Notes: generated by a model from the letters alone, not told the origin. A stretch of DNA of 64,000 bases from Candidatus Villigracilis affinis (GCA_016718275.1 JADKEA010000001.1:310001-374000), one strand, 5' to 3'. Shown: positions 41,437 through 50,675, counted from the stretch's first letter. Made by a program: numbers and translations.

Positions 41437-42045
41437 ATGACCAAATTCAAATCCCCCATCATTTTGTTTTTCCTCACAGTCATTGTGATCGCACTGTTCA
41501 CCATTCTCGGTCCGGAAGAAAAGTCACTCGGATCGAACGTGCGGATCGTCTACCTGCACGGAGCCTGGGTGCTGACCGCTGAGATCGCCTTCGCCGCCGC
41601 GGCTCTCGCTGGACTTTTGGGATTGGTCCTGCGAAAGGACATTTTCCACGCCTGGAGCGCCGCCCTCGGACGAACAGGCATCATCTTTTGGATCACCTAT
41701 CTGCCGCTTTCGTTATTCGCCATGCAATCCAACTGGAACGGATTGTTCCTCGCCGAACCGCGTTTCCGCCTCGCCATGATCTTTGCCGTGACAGGCATTC
41801 TGCTTCAGGCTGGCTTGTGGCTGTTCAATATTTCATGGCTCACCTCGCTTGGCAATATCATTTTCATCATTGTCCTACGTGTGATCTTTTCCACTGCCGA
41901 AAACATCATGCATCCGCCTCCATCCCCGATCTTCAACTCAGGAAATTACGTCATCATCGGCTTCTTCGTCGGATTAAATCTGCTGGCCTGGCTGGCGGCG
42001 TATTTCCTGACGCGTTTTTTTATGACCCTAAAATCAAATAGCTGA
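41437..42045 (+). CDS. Six-pass membrane protein, possibly CcmC-like
   Basis: The 202-residue protein has about six transmembrane helices. The block RIVYLHGAWVLTAEIAFAAA recalls the RIFYFHVPxAW start of CcmC heme-handling proteins, and the spacing of helices is similar. The tryptophan-rich WWD signature, however, is replaced by NWNGLFLAEPRFRLAMIF, so heme handling is uncertain. No other cytochrome c maturation genes are present. The start is the leaderless ATG at 41437. It is followed after 8 nt by an MFS transporter gene, so the two may form an operon. Confidence 0.6.
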   Translation: MTKFKSPIILFFLTVIVIALFTILGPEEKSLGSNVRIVYLHGAWVLTAEIAFAAAALAGLLGLVLRKDIFHAWSAALGRTGIIFWITYLPLSLFAMQSNWNGLFLAEPRFRLAMIFAVTGILLQAGLWLFNISWLTSLGNIIFIIVLRVIFSTAENIMHPPPSPIFNSGNYVIIGFFVGLNLLAWLAAYFLTRFFMTLKSNS

Positions 42046-42053
42046 AGTTCAAC

Positions 42054-43202
42054 TTGCGAATTCGATTTCAACTCGCCACATTCGTGTTCCTCCGCACCAT
42101 CCTGAATACCGCTCACAGGATGGTGTATCCATTTTTATCTGTATTTGCGCGCGGCCTCGGCGTGGACATTGCGTCGATGTCGCTATTAATGACAGTGCGT
42201 TCCCTGATCGGGTCGGCGAGTCCGCTTTTCGCGCCCATCGCTGATCGCCGCGGACGCAGGTTCGGCATGCTGATGGGCCTGTCGATTTTCACCACAGGCA
42301 TGGGCATCGTCGCCATCCACCCATCCTACTGGACTCTCGCTGTCGCGCTCATTCTATCTGTACTTGGAAAATATATGTTTGACCCTGCCATGCAGGCTTA
42401 TTTCGGCGACCGTATTCCCTACGGTCAACGCGGCACGGCACTGGCAGTGACTGAAATGGCATGGTCCATGGCATTCATTATTGGCGTGCCAGTGATGGGA
42501 TTCGTCATCTCAAAATACACCTGGTCGGCACCCTTCCCCATTCTCGCTGCACTTGGTGTCATCGCCTTCATCATTATCTGGCGCATGATCCCTCACGAAG
42601 ATGAGCACCACGAACCCGTTGCAACCTCGCGGGATGGATATCGCGCCGTGTTCAAATCGATCCCTGCGCTGGCGGGAATTTCTGTTGCCATGTGGGCCAG
42701 CGCGGGCAATGAATTGGTCAACGTGATCTTCGGTGTCTGGCTCGAAGATTCATTTGGATTGAAGATCGCCGCGCTTGCAGGAGCCTCCGCCGTCATCGGC
42801 ATTTCGGAATTAAGCGGCGAGGGATTGGTCGCCTTCACCACCGACAGACTCGGAAAACCGCTCGCGCTGACCATTGGGCTGGTCGGCAATGCCCTAGCCT
42901 CGATCCTGCTCCCGATCATTGGAACAACCCAGGTCGGCGCATTGATCGGGCTCTTCTTCTTCTACATCACCTTTGAATATATTATGGTCAGCCACATTCC
43001 CATGATGACAGAGCTTGTCCCGTCGGCGCGCGCCACAATGCTTTCATTGAATGTGACAGGTCATGCCGTTGGCCGCGCCCTCGGCGCATTCCTCGCCGCC
43101 ATCATCTACCAGAGATTTGGATTTGTTTTTGTTGCGCTGCTTGCCGTTGTTTTTAACATCGCTGGCCTGCTGGCCTTGAGGCGGATGCAAAAGCAAAGCT
43201 AA
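42054..43202 (+). CDS. Major facilitator superfamily transporter
   Basis: The 382-residue protein has about twelve helices in two similar halves. The conserved loop between helices 2 and 3 is PLFAPIADRRGRRFGMLMGL, and the second half repeats the form at VAFTTDRLGKPLALTIGLVG. This is an MFS drug- or metabolite-efflux type; the substrate is unknown. The reading frame starts at a TTG (42054) 8 nt after the preceding stop; starting at the first ATG (42120) would cut off helix 1, so the TTG is favoured. The gene is followed closely by an acetyltransferase. Confidence 0.85.
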   Translation: MRIRFQLATFVFLRTILNTAHRMVYPFLSVFARGLGVDIASMSLLMTVRSLIGSASPLFAPIADRRGRRFGMLMGLSIFTTGMGIVAIHPSYWTLAVALILSVLGKYMFDPAMQAYFGDRIPYGQRGTALAVTEMAWSMAFIIGVPVMGFVISKYTWSAPFPILAALGVIAFIIIWRMIPHEDEHHEPVATSRDGYRAVFKSIPALAGISVAMWASAGNELVNVIFGVWLEDSFGLKIAALAGASAVIGISELSGEGLVAFTTDRLGKPLALTIGLVGNALASILLPIIGTTQVGALIGLFFFYITFEYIMVSHIPMMTELVPSARATMLSLNVTGHAVGRALGAFLAAIIYQRFGFVFVALLAVVFNIAGLLALRRMQKQS

Positions 43203-43221
43203 GCCGATCAAAGGAACTGCC

Positions 43222-43755
43222 ATGAAACCACCCGAGATCATTTCCACCGAACGACTCATCCTCCGCAAACCCCGCATGGACGATGCGCCTGCAGTGTTCG
43301 AAGGCTGGGCGAAACATCCTGAAGTTACCCGCTTTCTCACCTGGCGTCCGCACACAAGCGTGGAACAGACTCAAGCTCTGATGAAAAGATCCATCGATGC
43401 GTGGGATGGGGAAGTGAATTTCCGCTATCTGCTTGAGGTCAAAGAAAACAGCGCCCTGGCAGGGATGATCGAATTGCGGATGGAGCCTTTCAAAATGAGT
43501 TTTGGGTACACGGGCGCATTTGCTCAATGGGGCAAGGGATACATGACCGAAGCCGTACGCGCCTCCATTGATTGGGCTTTTCGACAGCCGACGATCCACC
43601 GCGTATACGCCACAACCGATGTTGAGAATATCCCCTCGCGGCGGGTGATGGAAAAGGCGGGCATGCAATGCGAAGGAATCCTGCGCAAAGACAGTATGCA
43701 CCCAAATATCAGCAGCGAGCCGCGCGATAGTTATATTTTTGCGATTGTGAAGTAG
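43222..43755 (+). CDS. GNAT acetyltransferase, RimJ/RimL type
   Basis: The 177-residue protein matches the RimJ/RimL branch of GNAT N-acetyltransferases. It opens IISTERLILRKPRMDDAPAV, has the acetyl-CoA-binding region FAQWGKGYMTEAVRASIDWA, and ends with VYATTDVENIPSRRVMEKAG. Members acetylate ribosomal-protein N-termini or small amines and antibiotics; the substrate here is unknown. AAGGA lies before the ATG. It starts 19 nt after the MFS transporter and may be co-transcribed. The following gap (43756-43924) contains a GCGGATTGTAGTCCGC palindrome of a commonly dispersed kind. Confidence 0.88.
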   Translation: MKPPEIISTERLILRKPRMDDAPAVFEGWAKHPEVTRFLTWRPHTSVEQTQALMKRSIDAWDGEVNFRYLLEVKENSALAGMIELRMEPFKMSFGYTGAFAQWGKGYMTEAVRASIDWAFRQPTIHRVYATTDVENIPSRRVMEKAGMQCEGILRKDSMHPNISSEPRDSYIFAIVK

Positions 43756-43924
43756 CTTGGAGCGCGGATTGTAGTCCGCAACCTGTCTTATATACCTGCG
43801 CCTCTGCGGTAAAAATTGGTTTGCTGGTTTAATTTGTAAAGCACAAAAGTCTGCAATCCTAAAGGGCAACAAGCAATCCCTTTCGCTTATAATACGGGGC
43901 GTTCAAATCTGGAAATTGGAAAAC

Positions 43925-45934
43925 ATGTCACTCATAACAGTAAGTTCACTTGCAAAATCATACGGCCCCACTGATATTTTCAGCGGGGTATCCTTCTCAG
44001 TCGTCAAAGGCGCACGCATGGCCATTGTTGGCCCAAACGGAATCGGCAAGACCTCGCTCATGCGCATCCTCGTCGGCGCTGACGAACCCACCTCGGGAAC
44101 CGTATCCCGCACCCGTGGAGTCCGAATCGGGTATTTGTCGCAGGAAGCAGATTTCAAAATGACAGGCACCATCTGGTCGGCTTGCGAATCCGTTTTCGAT
44201 CATTTCAAAGCAGAGCAGGAGGAATTGCACCGCCTTGAAGGGTTGATGTCGGACCCTGACCAACTCGAAGAAGTGATGGGACGCTACGGAAAATTACAGG
44301 AAGATTTCGAGCGGCGCGGCGGCTACACCTACACCACAAAGATCCGCACGGTCTTAACCGGTTTGGGATTCAGCGAAGCCGATTATCAACTTGACCTCGA
44401 TCATCTTTCCGGCGGACAGCGCACCCGCGGATTTTTAGCGCGCCTCCTGCTCGAAGACCCCGACCTGCTCCTGCTCGACGAACCCACAAATCATTTGGAT
44501 ATCGCCGCCGTCGAATGGCTCGAAGGATATTTGAGTCAATGGGAAGGCGCGGCCATCATCATTTCGCATGACCGTTTCTTTTTGGATAAAGCCAGCAACG
44601 CCATTCTGGAAATGTTCCCCGGCGCAACAGAAATGTATCGCGGCAATTACAGCGCGTATCTGAAACAACGCGCTGAACGCATGGCCCGCCGTCAGGAAGT
44701 GTTCGACAGCGAAAAAGAAAAACTGCAAAAGGAAATGGAATACATCCGCAAAAATGTTGCGGGGCAAAATGTATTGCAAGCCAAGGGCAAGCTCAAACGG
44801 ATTTCACGTTTGATTCAAGCCATCGAACAGATCGGCATGGAAGCCGCGCTCAAGCAAAAGTGGATCGAGACCGCAAGCGAAGTCGCTGTCACTACTTCCA
44901 TCCTGAGTGTAGAGGAAGCGGGCCGCCGCATCAACGCGCTGCAATCCCCTGTGCGCCAATTGCCCAATTTGCACTTGCGCCTCGCGCAGGCCGCGCGCTC
45001 CGGCGATATGGTCATCCGCACTGAAAATCTCAAAGTTGGATTCTCGGATAAATTTTTATTCTCATCACCAAATATTGATTTACGACGCGGCGACTGTGCC
45101 GCATTAATCGGACCGAACGGCGCTGGCAAATCGACTTTTCTCAAAACGATCCTCGGTCAGATCCCGCCGTTGGCTGGTACGGTGACTCTGGGAGAGAGTC
45201 TGCACATTGGGTATTTTGCCCAGGCCCACGAAAGTCTTGACCCGAAGAAAAGCGTCATCGATGAGATCATCGGCGTGACAAACTGGCTTCCGCAGAGAGC
45301 GCGTGAGTATCTCGGCAAATATCTCTTCTCCGGTGATGATGCCTTCAAAATGGTATCCATGCTCTCCGGCGGTGAACGCGGACGTCTCGCGCTGGCCAAG
45401 CTCGCCTTGCAAGATACGAATTTATTATTACTCGACGAACCCACCAACCATTTGGATATCCCCTCGCAGGAAATCCTCGAAGCTGTGCTCGATGATTACG
45501 AAGGCACGATCCTGCTCGTCACGCATGACCGTTATCTTGTGGATGCCATCGCCACCCAAATCTGGGAGATCGACACAGACGAATCGCATCTCATCATCTT
45601 CAAGGGTATTTACTCTCAATTGAAAGAAGAACGAGAAAAAGATTTAGCCCGCCGTGCCGCTGCACAAGCAGAACGCGAAGAGACCGAGTCTCACAAGAAA
45701 GAGACCCCGAAGGCGAAATCTGCGAACACGAAAGAAGACAGAAAAAAGAATGCAAAGCGGCAGGAACTGGAAAATAAGATCGCCGCACTCGAAGCGCAAT
45801 TAAGCGAGATCGGCGAAAAACTGGCGCATCCACCCAAAGATGCGGGAGTGGTCATCCAATTGGCGAAGGATTACGATCAAGTCCAAAAAGAAATGGATGA
45901 AAAACTGGCGGAGTGGGAAGCTTTGCAGAGATAA
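43925..45934 (+). CDS. ABC-F family ATP-binding protein
   Basis: The 669-residue protein has two ATP-binding cassettes and no membrane domain. Walker A motifs are GPNGIGKTS and GPNGAGKST; signature motifs are LSGGQRTRG and LSGGERGRLALAK; both Walker B regions read LLLLDEPTNHLD. A linker of about 80 residues between the domains has the length of the P-site tRNA-interaction motif, and a C-terminal coiled coil (QELENKIAALEAQLSEIGEK) resembles Uup or YheS. ABC-F proteins act on the ribosome, either relieving stalls or giving antibiotic protection. TATAAT lies at 43888-43893. No target can be assigned. Confidence 0.95.
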   Translation: MSLITVSSLAKSYGPTDIFSGVSFSVVKGARMAIVGPNGIGKTSLMRILVGADEPTSGTVSRTRGVRIGYLSQEADFKMTGTIWSACESVFDHFKAEQEELHRLEGLMSDPDQLEEVMGRYGKLQEDFERRGGYTYTTKIRTVLTGLGFSEADYQLDLDHLSGGQRTRGFLARLLLEDPDLLLLDEPTNHLDIAAVEWLEGYLSQWEGAAIIISHDRFFLDKASNAILEMFPGATEMYRGNYSAYLKQRAERMARRQEVFDSEKEKLQKEMEYIRKNVAGQNVLQAKGKLKRISRLIQAIEQIGMEAALKQKWIETASEVAVTTSILSVEEAGRRINALQSPVRQLPNLHLRLAQAARSGDMVIRTENLKVGFSDKFLFSSPNIDLRRGDCAALIGPNGAGKSTFLKTILGQIPPLAGTVTLGESLHIGYFAQAHESLDPKKSVIDEIIGVTNWLPQRAREYLGKYLFSGDDAFKMVSMLSGGERGRLALAKLALQDTNLLLLDEPTNHLDIPSQEILEAVLDDYEGTILLVTHDRYLVDAIATQIWEIDTDESHLIIFKGIYSQLKEEREKDLARRAAAQAEREETESHKKETPKAKSANTKEDRKKNAKRQELENKIAALEAQLSEIGEKLAHPPKDAGVVIQLAKDYDQVQKEMDEKLAEWEALQR

Positions 45935-45963
45935 ACCACCTTTTATTATTAGGAGTACCTCAC

Positions 45964-46860
45964 ATGTCTAAACGCGTAAAATTCGATTTTGAAATTGACT
46001 TTACCAACGGCGGCGGCATTCAGGGACAGGATTTTCGCCTGGATATTGACGGGGATGATATTGAAGATAAAACTCTCGCGGATTACATTGTGCAGGATAT
46101 GCGCCTTCTGATGGTGGGAGAAGTGCGCATTTTGAACAAAGAGATCATCACCGAAAAGCACAAGCGTCAGGCGATCAACGCACAAACTGACCCATCTTAC
46201 ATTGATTTGAGCCATGTTATTCACGATGGGCTGGTCACCTACAAAGGATTACCTGCGCCCATCATTTGTGATTATTTGAGCCGTGAAGCTTCACGCGAAA
46301 GATATGCCGCAGGCACCGAGTTTCAGATTGGCAAGATCGAAATGGTGACGAATACCGGCACCTATGTGGATTGTCCGTTTCATCGGTATGAGGATGGCAA
46401 GGATTTATCCGAGGTTGATCTGGAAAAGTTTGTCGACCTTGAGGGCATCGTCATCCGCGCGGACTACCGCAAGGGGTTGGCGGTCACGGCGGAAGCATTC
46501 AAAGGAAGGGAATTACGCGGACGGGCGGTTCTCGTCCACACAGGGTGGGATGAACATTGGGCAACAGACAAGTACTATGAAAACCACCCCTTCCTGACCG
46601 AAGACGCGGCTATTTATCTGAAACAATGCGGGGTCAAACTCGTAGGCATTGACTCGATGAATATTGACGATACACGCGGCAACGCAAGACCTGTCCATTC
46701 GACATTATTGCGTGAGGAAATTTTGATCGCCGAGCATCTGTGCAATCTGGCAAATGTCCCAGATGAAGGCTTCACGTTTACGGCTGTTCCACCGAAATTC
46801 AAAGGAGCGGGTACGTTTCCTGTCCGCGCGTTTGCGAGAGTGAAACAAGCCGTTTCATAA
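45964..46860 (+). CDS. Cyclase-family (kynurenine formamidase-like) hydrolase
   Basis: The 298-residue protein belongs to the cyclase / arylformamidase-like family. It has DLSHVIHDGLVTYKGLPAPI at the start of the domain and the metal-site motif TNTGTYVDCPFHRYEDG; here the usual GTH has Tyr in place of the first His. A later block reads VGIDSMNIDDTRGNARPVHS. The first 70 residues (FEIDFTNGGGIQGQDFRLDI) form an extra N-terminal domain not found in simple family members. Members hydrolyse cyclic or formylated amides; the substrate is unknown. AGGAG lies before the ATG at 45964. Confidence 0.88.
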   Translation: MSKRVKFDFEIDFTNGGGIQGQDFRLDIDGDDIEDKTLADYIVQDMRLLMVGEVRILNKEIITEKHKRQAINAQTDPSYIDLSHVIHDGLVTYKGLPAPIICDYLSREASRERYAAGTEFQIGKIEMVTNTGTYVDCPFHRYEDGKDLSEVDLEKFVDLEGIVIRADYRKGLAVTAEAFKGRELRGRAVLVHTGWDEHWATDKYYENHPFLTEDAAIYLKQCGVKLVGIDSMNIDDTRGNARPVHSTLLREEILIAEHLCNLANVPDEGFTFTAVPPKFKGAGTFPVRAFARVKQAVS

Positions 46861-46908
46861 CAAATTCCTGCACGAAATCTGTTGAGTGTGAGGTAGTAAC
46901 AAAATTAA

Positions 46909-46952
46909 AACAAAAAGGCTTTCGATGTTTTAGCATCGAAAGCCTTTTTGTT
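46909..46952. terminator. Bidirectional intrinsic terminator
   Basis: ACAAAAAGGCTTTCGATG pairs with CATCGAAAGCCTTTTTGT around TTTTAG. It lies between convergent stops at 46860 and 46952. Confidence 0.93.
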
Positions 46953-47356
46953 TAGTACTCTACAGCCCGTTTCAGTGATTTTGCGTTCTTAACCCAGGCC
47001 TTCACGTTACCCAACCCGGGCATTTGATTGACGATGTTTTTCTTCAGGTTCGCTTTGGTCATCAATTCAAGCAGGACTTCGGGTTTGCGGTTGGCAAGTT
47101 CCATTACTGTGTCTACGCCTGCGGCTTCGAGCAAATCTGAGTATTGTGACCCGATGCCTTTCACGCGGAATAGATCCGCGCGATTGACCCATTCGAGGAT
47201 GGTCTTCGTTGTGAAGCCAGTCGCATTTGCAAGTTCCTGGCGTCCTTTTTTCGTACCACCCATTTTCAAAAGTGCACTGGTGGAACGAACTCCAGCTTTA
47301 TTAAGTTTGGCGGCATTCGCGCTGCCAATCCCCTCAATATCTTTTATTGTGGCCAT
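46952..47356 (-). CDS. DUF4332 helix-hairpin-helix protein
   Basis: The 134-residue protein has two helix-hairpin-helix segments: IKDIEGIGSANAAKLNKAGV and LFRVKGIGSQYSDLLEAAGV, each with the GIG turn that contacts DNA backbone in related folds. A short basic tail (VKNAKSLKRAVEY) follows. It matches the DUF4332 pattern. The biological role is unknown; non-specific DNA or nucleotide binding is likely from the fold. AAGGAG lies about 9 nt before the ATG. Confidence 0.85.
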   Translation of the reverse strand: MATIKDIEGIGSANAAKLNKAGVRSTSALLKMGGTKKGRQELANATGFTTKTILEWVNRADLFRVKGIGSQYSDLLEAAGVDTVMELANRKPEVLLELMTKANLKKNIVNQMPGLGNVKAWVKNAKSLKRAVEY

Positions 47357-47592
47357 TTAATTTCTCCTTTAAATAAAAGTATAGCACCTATAATCATAAA
47401 AAGAATAATTCATTTTACAAAAACCCTGCCAGAACAGAAAGTGCAAAATTTACTGCGTGTCTTTATGCCTTATTGTCTTTTTTATTTTTTCATAAAACAA
47501 GTTGTCCGCTCAAACATTCGGGGAGGATGGTTTCAAGACAAACAGATATAATCTCCTTCTGAAAACCAACCGCAGCAAAAAGGATATCTTCC

Positions 47593-47904
47593 ATGCAACA
47601 ATGGCTTTATCAACTCAAGCCTGCCCGCCTCGAAATGCTGACCGACGGACCAACACCCGAAGAGGCGGAGATCGTCTCTCGTCATTTTGCCCATTTGCAA
47701 GACCTCACCCAAAAGGGTGTGATGATCCTGATGGGACGCACGCAGAATAACGACGAGTCTGCTTTTGGGATTTGCATTTTTGAAGCAGAGGATGAATCAG
47801 CGGCGAGAATGATCATGGAGTCCGATCCAGCCGTCGGCGCGGGGGTGATGCGCGCGGTTTTGTATCCGTATAAGATCGCCTTGATGAGAGGCCAAACAGA
47901 TTAA
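47593..47904 (+). CDS. YCII-related protein
   Basis: This 103-residue protein matches the YciI-like family: RHFAHLQDLTQKGVMILMGR is the conserved core, with histidine at a position that often sits in the putative active pocket, and AARMIMESDPAVGAGVMRAV follows. The family has a ferredoxin-like fold, and its function is mostly unknown. An AAGGAT site lies upstream. The next gene starts 9 nt after the stop. The preceding gap (47357-47592) has a TATAAT box at 47547 and no other gene. Confidence 0.85.
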   Translation: MQQWLYQLKPARLEMLTDGPTPEEAEIVSRHFAHLQDLTQKGVMILMGRTQNNDESAFGICIFEAEDESAARMIMESDPAVGAGVMRAVLYPYKIALMRGQTD

Positions 47905-47913
47905 AGGAGTCCC

Positions 47914-48405
47914 ATGGCAACAATCATTTTTAATGGAAAAAGCTACAACAGCCTCGAGGAAATGCCCGAGAAAGAACGGAAAGCCTACGATCAAATGATG
48001 GATATCTTTGCGGATAAGAACGGCAATGGCATCCCCGATTTTATGGAAGGCGACATGGTGCAGAAGGTGCTGGCGGCCAATTCCACGAGCATCAACATCA
48101 GCGGGCAAACATATCACAACCTTGATGAGCTTCCGCCAGAATTGCGCCAGAGCGTGGACAAGGCTTTTCAAGTGATAACGAAATTGGGGATCATCCCCGG
48201 TGTGCCTGCCGAATTGCAAATGCAAACCCCGCAAGCGGGCCGTGAGCCTGTGGTCCAGTCCCAGCCTTTTGTTTCGCGTGAATATGCGCCTGCGATCCAG
48301 GAAGAAAGCGGAAGGAGTATCTTCCCGATGGTGCTCGGCGGGATCATTTTGTTCTTCTGCCTTGCGGCTGGGGTGATCAGCATTTTCTTTTTCATGACGC
48401 GATGA
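47914..48405 (+). CDS. Tail-anchored protein with EF-hand-like loop
   Basis: The 163-residue product has two similar N-terminal motifs (FNGKSYNSLEEMPEKERKAY and ISGQTYHNLDELPPELRQSV), so an internal duplication is likely. Between them, DIFADKNGNGIPDFMEGDM looks like a calcium-binding loop (DxNxNxxxD). A disordered segment leads to a C-terminal transmembrane helix (FPMVLGGIILFFCLAAGVIS). AAGGAG lies 5 nt before the ATG. It overlaps the next gene at ATGA, so the two are coupled. No known family was recognised. Confidence 0.7.
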   Translation: MATIIFNGKSYNSLEEMPEKERKAYDQMMDIFADKNGNGIPDFMEGDMVQKVLAANSTSINISGQTYHNLDELPPELRQSVDKAFQVITKLGIIPGVPAELQMQTPQAGREPVVQSQPFVSREYAPAIQEESGRSIFPMVLGGIILFFCLAAGVISIFFFMTR

Positions 48406-48722
48406 AGCTTGTTCTCATTTACACCTTGATCGCCGGGGTCGTCGCAGCAGTCACTGCACCGATCCCGGGAACCTCCCTGCTGCTGACTGCGCTGGAAATC
48501 TACATGCTTGTTCATCTGGCAAAGGTGCATGAATATAAACTGGGATTCAAGGAAATCGGATATACCGCCGCCGCCATCTACGGGCTTTCCACCCTGCTGC
48601 AGGATGTGGCATTGGAACTCCTCACCTTTGTCCCTGTCATCGGCTGGGGTGCGGAAGTGCTCGTGGCGGTGCTTTTCGTTTTCTTTTTGGGAACGCTGGC
48701 GGATTTATATTTCAAAAGATAG
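48402..48722 (+). CDS. Small membrane protein coupled to 47914
   Basis: The 106-residue protein has about three hydrophobic helices with the pattern AVTAPIPGTSLLLTALEIYM, recalling DUF697-type or colicin-like membrane segments (inference). It starts within the stop of the tail-anchored protein (ATGA overlap), so both are likely to act together. The end VLFVFFLGTLADLYFKR places basic residues inside. No catalytic motif is seen. Confidence 0.65.
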   Translation: MKLVLIYTLIAGVVAAVTAPIPGTSLLLTALEIYMLVHLAKVHEYKLGFKEIGYTAAAIYGLSTLLQDVALELLTFVPVIGWGAEVLVAVLFVFFLGTLADLYFKR

Positions 48723-48799
48723 AAATCGTTTCTTTACCGACTGTTAACCCACTTTTCAAATCAAATTAAGACCCCCGCCATACAATTCTCTCACCGCCA

Positions 48800-49780
48800 A
48801 TGAGAGAATCCCTGACCGTTCCCCACTACTACAATGTGTTTCCCACCGGGCATATCCCCATTCCTGTTTGTATTGGGGATATGCCCATGTCTGATTATGC
48901 CGTTCCTCAAAATGTTTTTGCAGAAACCGTTGCGACGCATATGCAGCGCAACAATCTGATTCCCGGGGTGATCGTTCTAAAAAGTGACAGGTCGATCGGG
49001 GTCATTCCCCGTCACAAAATGTTTGAACGGCTCGGCAAAAGATATGGCGTGGAATTGTTCCTCAGAAAACCGATCGGCGAATTGGAATCGGAACTGGAGG
49101 TAACTCCTTTCATCCTGAAACATCACCTGCCGATCAATGTAGCCGTCAAACTCGCGCTTAGTCGTTCTGAAGGCAATATTTACGATCCCATTGTCGTTGA
49201 ATATGAAGATGGGAGTCTGTCCCTGCTCGATATGTACGTGCTGCTTCTCACCCAATCGCAACTGTCAACGAATCTGAGCGGCATTATCAGTTCGCTCAAT
49301 AACATCGAGACCATCCTTGCCAACGGAATGGCAGGAGCCAGCACACTGAACCTGATCCTCGAAAGCATGGGGTTGGTCGTGCCGTATCATCACGCGCGAA
49401 TAATCATGCAGCATCAACACGATATCAGCGCCCTCGCCAGCCTGAAAGACACCGTCTTGGCCGCCCACGAACCGCTGGAAAGAAACGATGTTTATCGCTC
49501 GATCCTCAGCATCAAACAGCCATTAAGCCTGGAAGACGTACGTGTTGTCCCCACCTGGACTGGCGCGGATGCACCATCCATCACCCGCTCATGGATGGGC
49601 ATCCCCCTCTCGAATCAAAACGGGACCGTTGGACTGGTGACACTTTCAAGATTCACCTACTCCCCTTTTACAAGCAATGAAAAGGAACTTGGGCTGGTGT
49701 TTACCCGATACATCAGCGCCCTGCTGGCGGATCTGGCCAACAGGGCGAAAAAGACACGTTCGTATGAAAAGTTGTTTTAG
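48800..49780 (+). CDS. Regulatory protein with CBS-like and GAF-like domains
   Basis: The 326-residue protein has an N-terminal half (about 30-150) resembling paired CBS domains in signalling proteins: VIVLKSDRSIGVIPRHKMFE followed by GKRYGVELFLRKPIGELES. The C-terminal half (about 160-315) looks like a GAF domain (LILESMGLVVPYHHARIIMQ, later SWMGIPLSNQNGTVGLVTLS). No output domain such as a kinase or cyclase is present, so it may bind a ligand or partner. A TACAAT box lies at 48781, leaving a very short leader. It is convergent with the VIT-family gene. Confidence 0.65.
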   Translation: MRESLTVPHYYNVFPTGHIPIPVCIGDMPMSDYAVPQNVFAETVATHMQRNNLIPGVIVLKSDRSIGVIPRHKMFERLGKRYGVELFLRKPIGELESELEVTPFILKHHLPINVAVKLALSRSEGNIYDPIVVEYEDGSLSLLDMYVLLLTQSQLSTNLSGIISSLNNIETILANGMAGASTLNLILESMGLVVPYHHARIIMQHQHDISALASLKDTVLAAHEPLERNDVYRSILSIKQPLSLEDVRVVPTWTGADAPSITRSWMGIPLSNQNGTVGLVTLSRFTYSPFTSNEKELGLVFTRYISALLADLANRAKKTRSYEKLF

Positions 49781-49784
49781 TATT

Positions 49785-50525
49785 CTACGGCAAAGGCGGG
49801 ACCTTGAGAATGAATCCCACTAAATAACCTGCCAGCGCACTGACGGTTCCAATGACCGCCATTTCAATTCCGCTTTTCATGGGCTTACCCACGGTCACTT
49901 TTGCCTTATAGGCTCCGATGCCAAACAACACCAACGCAGTGACCAGGACGGACAGCCACATACTCAGCGAAACAGACCAAACCATAAAGGGGAACAGCGG
50001 CACAAGCGAGCCGAGAATCGCCGAAATACCGACCACGATGGCGGCGCGCACCGCAGTCTTGCGGTCTACGGGGGCGAGGTTATGTTCCTCGGCCATCATC
50101 ACAGCCACCCATACATCCTGATTCGCGGTGATCGTATTCACGATATGATCGAGCAATTCTCCTTTAAATCCCTTGCTTGCATAAATATCGCGGATCTCTT
50201 TTATCTCAAGATTGGGAGCTTCCAAAATATGCCGATATTCGCGTTCACGTTCGCTTTGATACAGGTCGGCATCTGCCAGAGTGGTGGTATACGCCACAGC
50301 ACCCATCGAAATGGATTCTGCAAAGGTGGTGGCAAGCCCAGCCACGAGAACGATACGCGCATCATTTGTCGCCGCAGCAATACCGAGCACCACACCAAGG
50401 ACGTTGACCAACCCATCCTGAGCGCCCAGAATAAAGTCTGAGAGACCCGAGGCTCGTTTATGCGGGTCAGTTTGGGTATGATGTAAAACTTCGTTAATAA
50501 TTTTGTCGTGTAGTATGGGATCCAT
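49785..50525 (-). CDS. VIT1/CCC1-family transporter
   Basis: The 246-residue membrane protein has about five helices. It carries LSDFILGAQDGLVNVLGVVL, the hallmark first helix of the family, and FAESISMGAVAYTTTLADAD at helix 2. A cytoplasmic region rich in Glu (SEREREYRHILEAPNLEIKE) corresponds to the metal-binding domain. VIT1/CCC1 proteins export Fe2+ or Mn2+ from the cytoplasm, which complements the manganese-regulated P-type ATPase at 38257. The ATG at 50525 lies 6 nt after TATGAT and has no ribosome site. Confidence 0.92.
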   Translation of the reverse strand: MDPILHDKIINEVLHHTQTDPHKRASGLSDFILGAQDGLVNVLGVVLGIAAATNDARIVLVAGLATTFAESISMGAVAYTTTLADADLYQSEREREYRHILEAPNLEIKEIRDIYASKGFKGELLDHIVNTITANQDVWVAVMMAEEHNLAPVDRKTAVRAAIVVGISAILGSLVPLFPFMVWSVSLSMWLSVLVTALVLFGIGAYKAKVTVGKPMKSGIEMAVIGTVSALAGYLVGFILKVPPLP

Positions 50526-50531
50526 GCAACC

Positions 50532-50537
50532 ATCATA
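50532..50537 (-). promoter_or_regulatory. -10 box of the VIT-family gene, leaderless geometry
   Basis: On the minus strand TATGAT is followed by 6 nt and the ATG at 50525. Confidence 0.55.
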
Positions 50538-50675
50538 CTTTCACACATCGTCCTTGATAATTGACAAATGTCACAACTTTTCTCCAAGTCTCGTATAGTC
50601 TAAACCAATGGGTCATTGTGGCTTTATCGTGCGCTGTTTATATTTTGACATGATTACAAAAGGAGAAGTCATTTA

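Noticed and set aside
43888..43893. Complete promoter for the ABC-F gene
   Set aside because: TATAAT is present, but no acceptable -35 box lies 15-19 nt upstream, so only the -10 box is mentioned.
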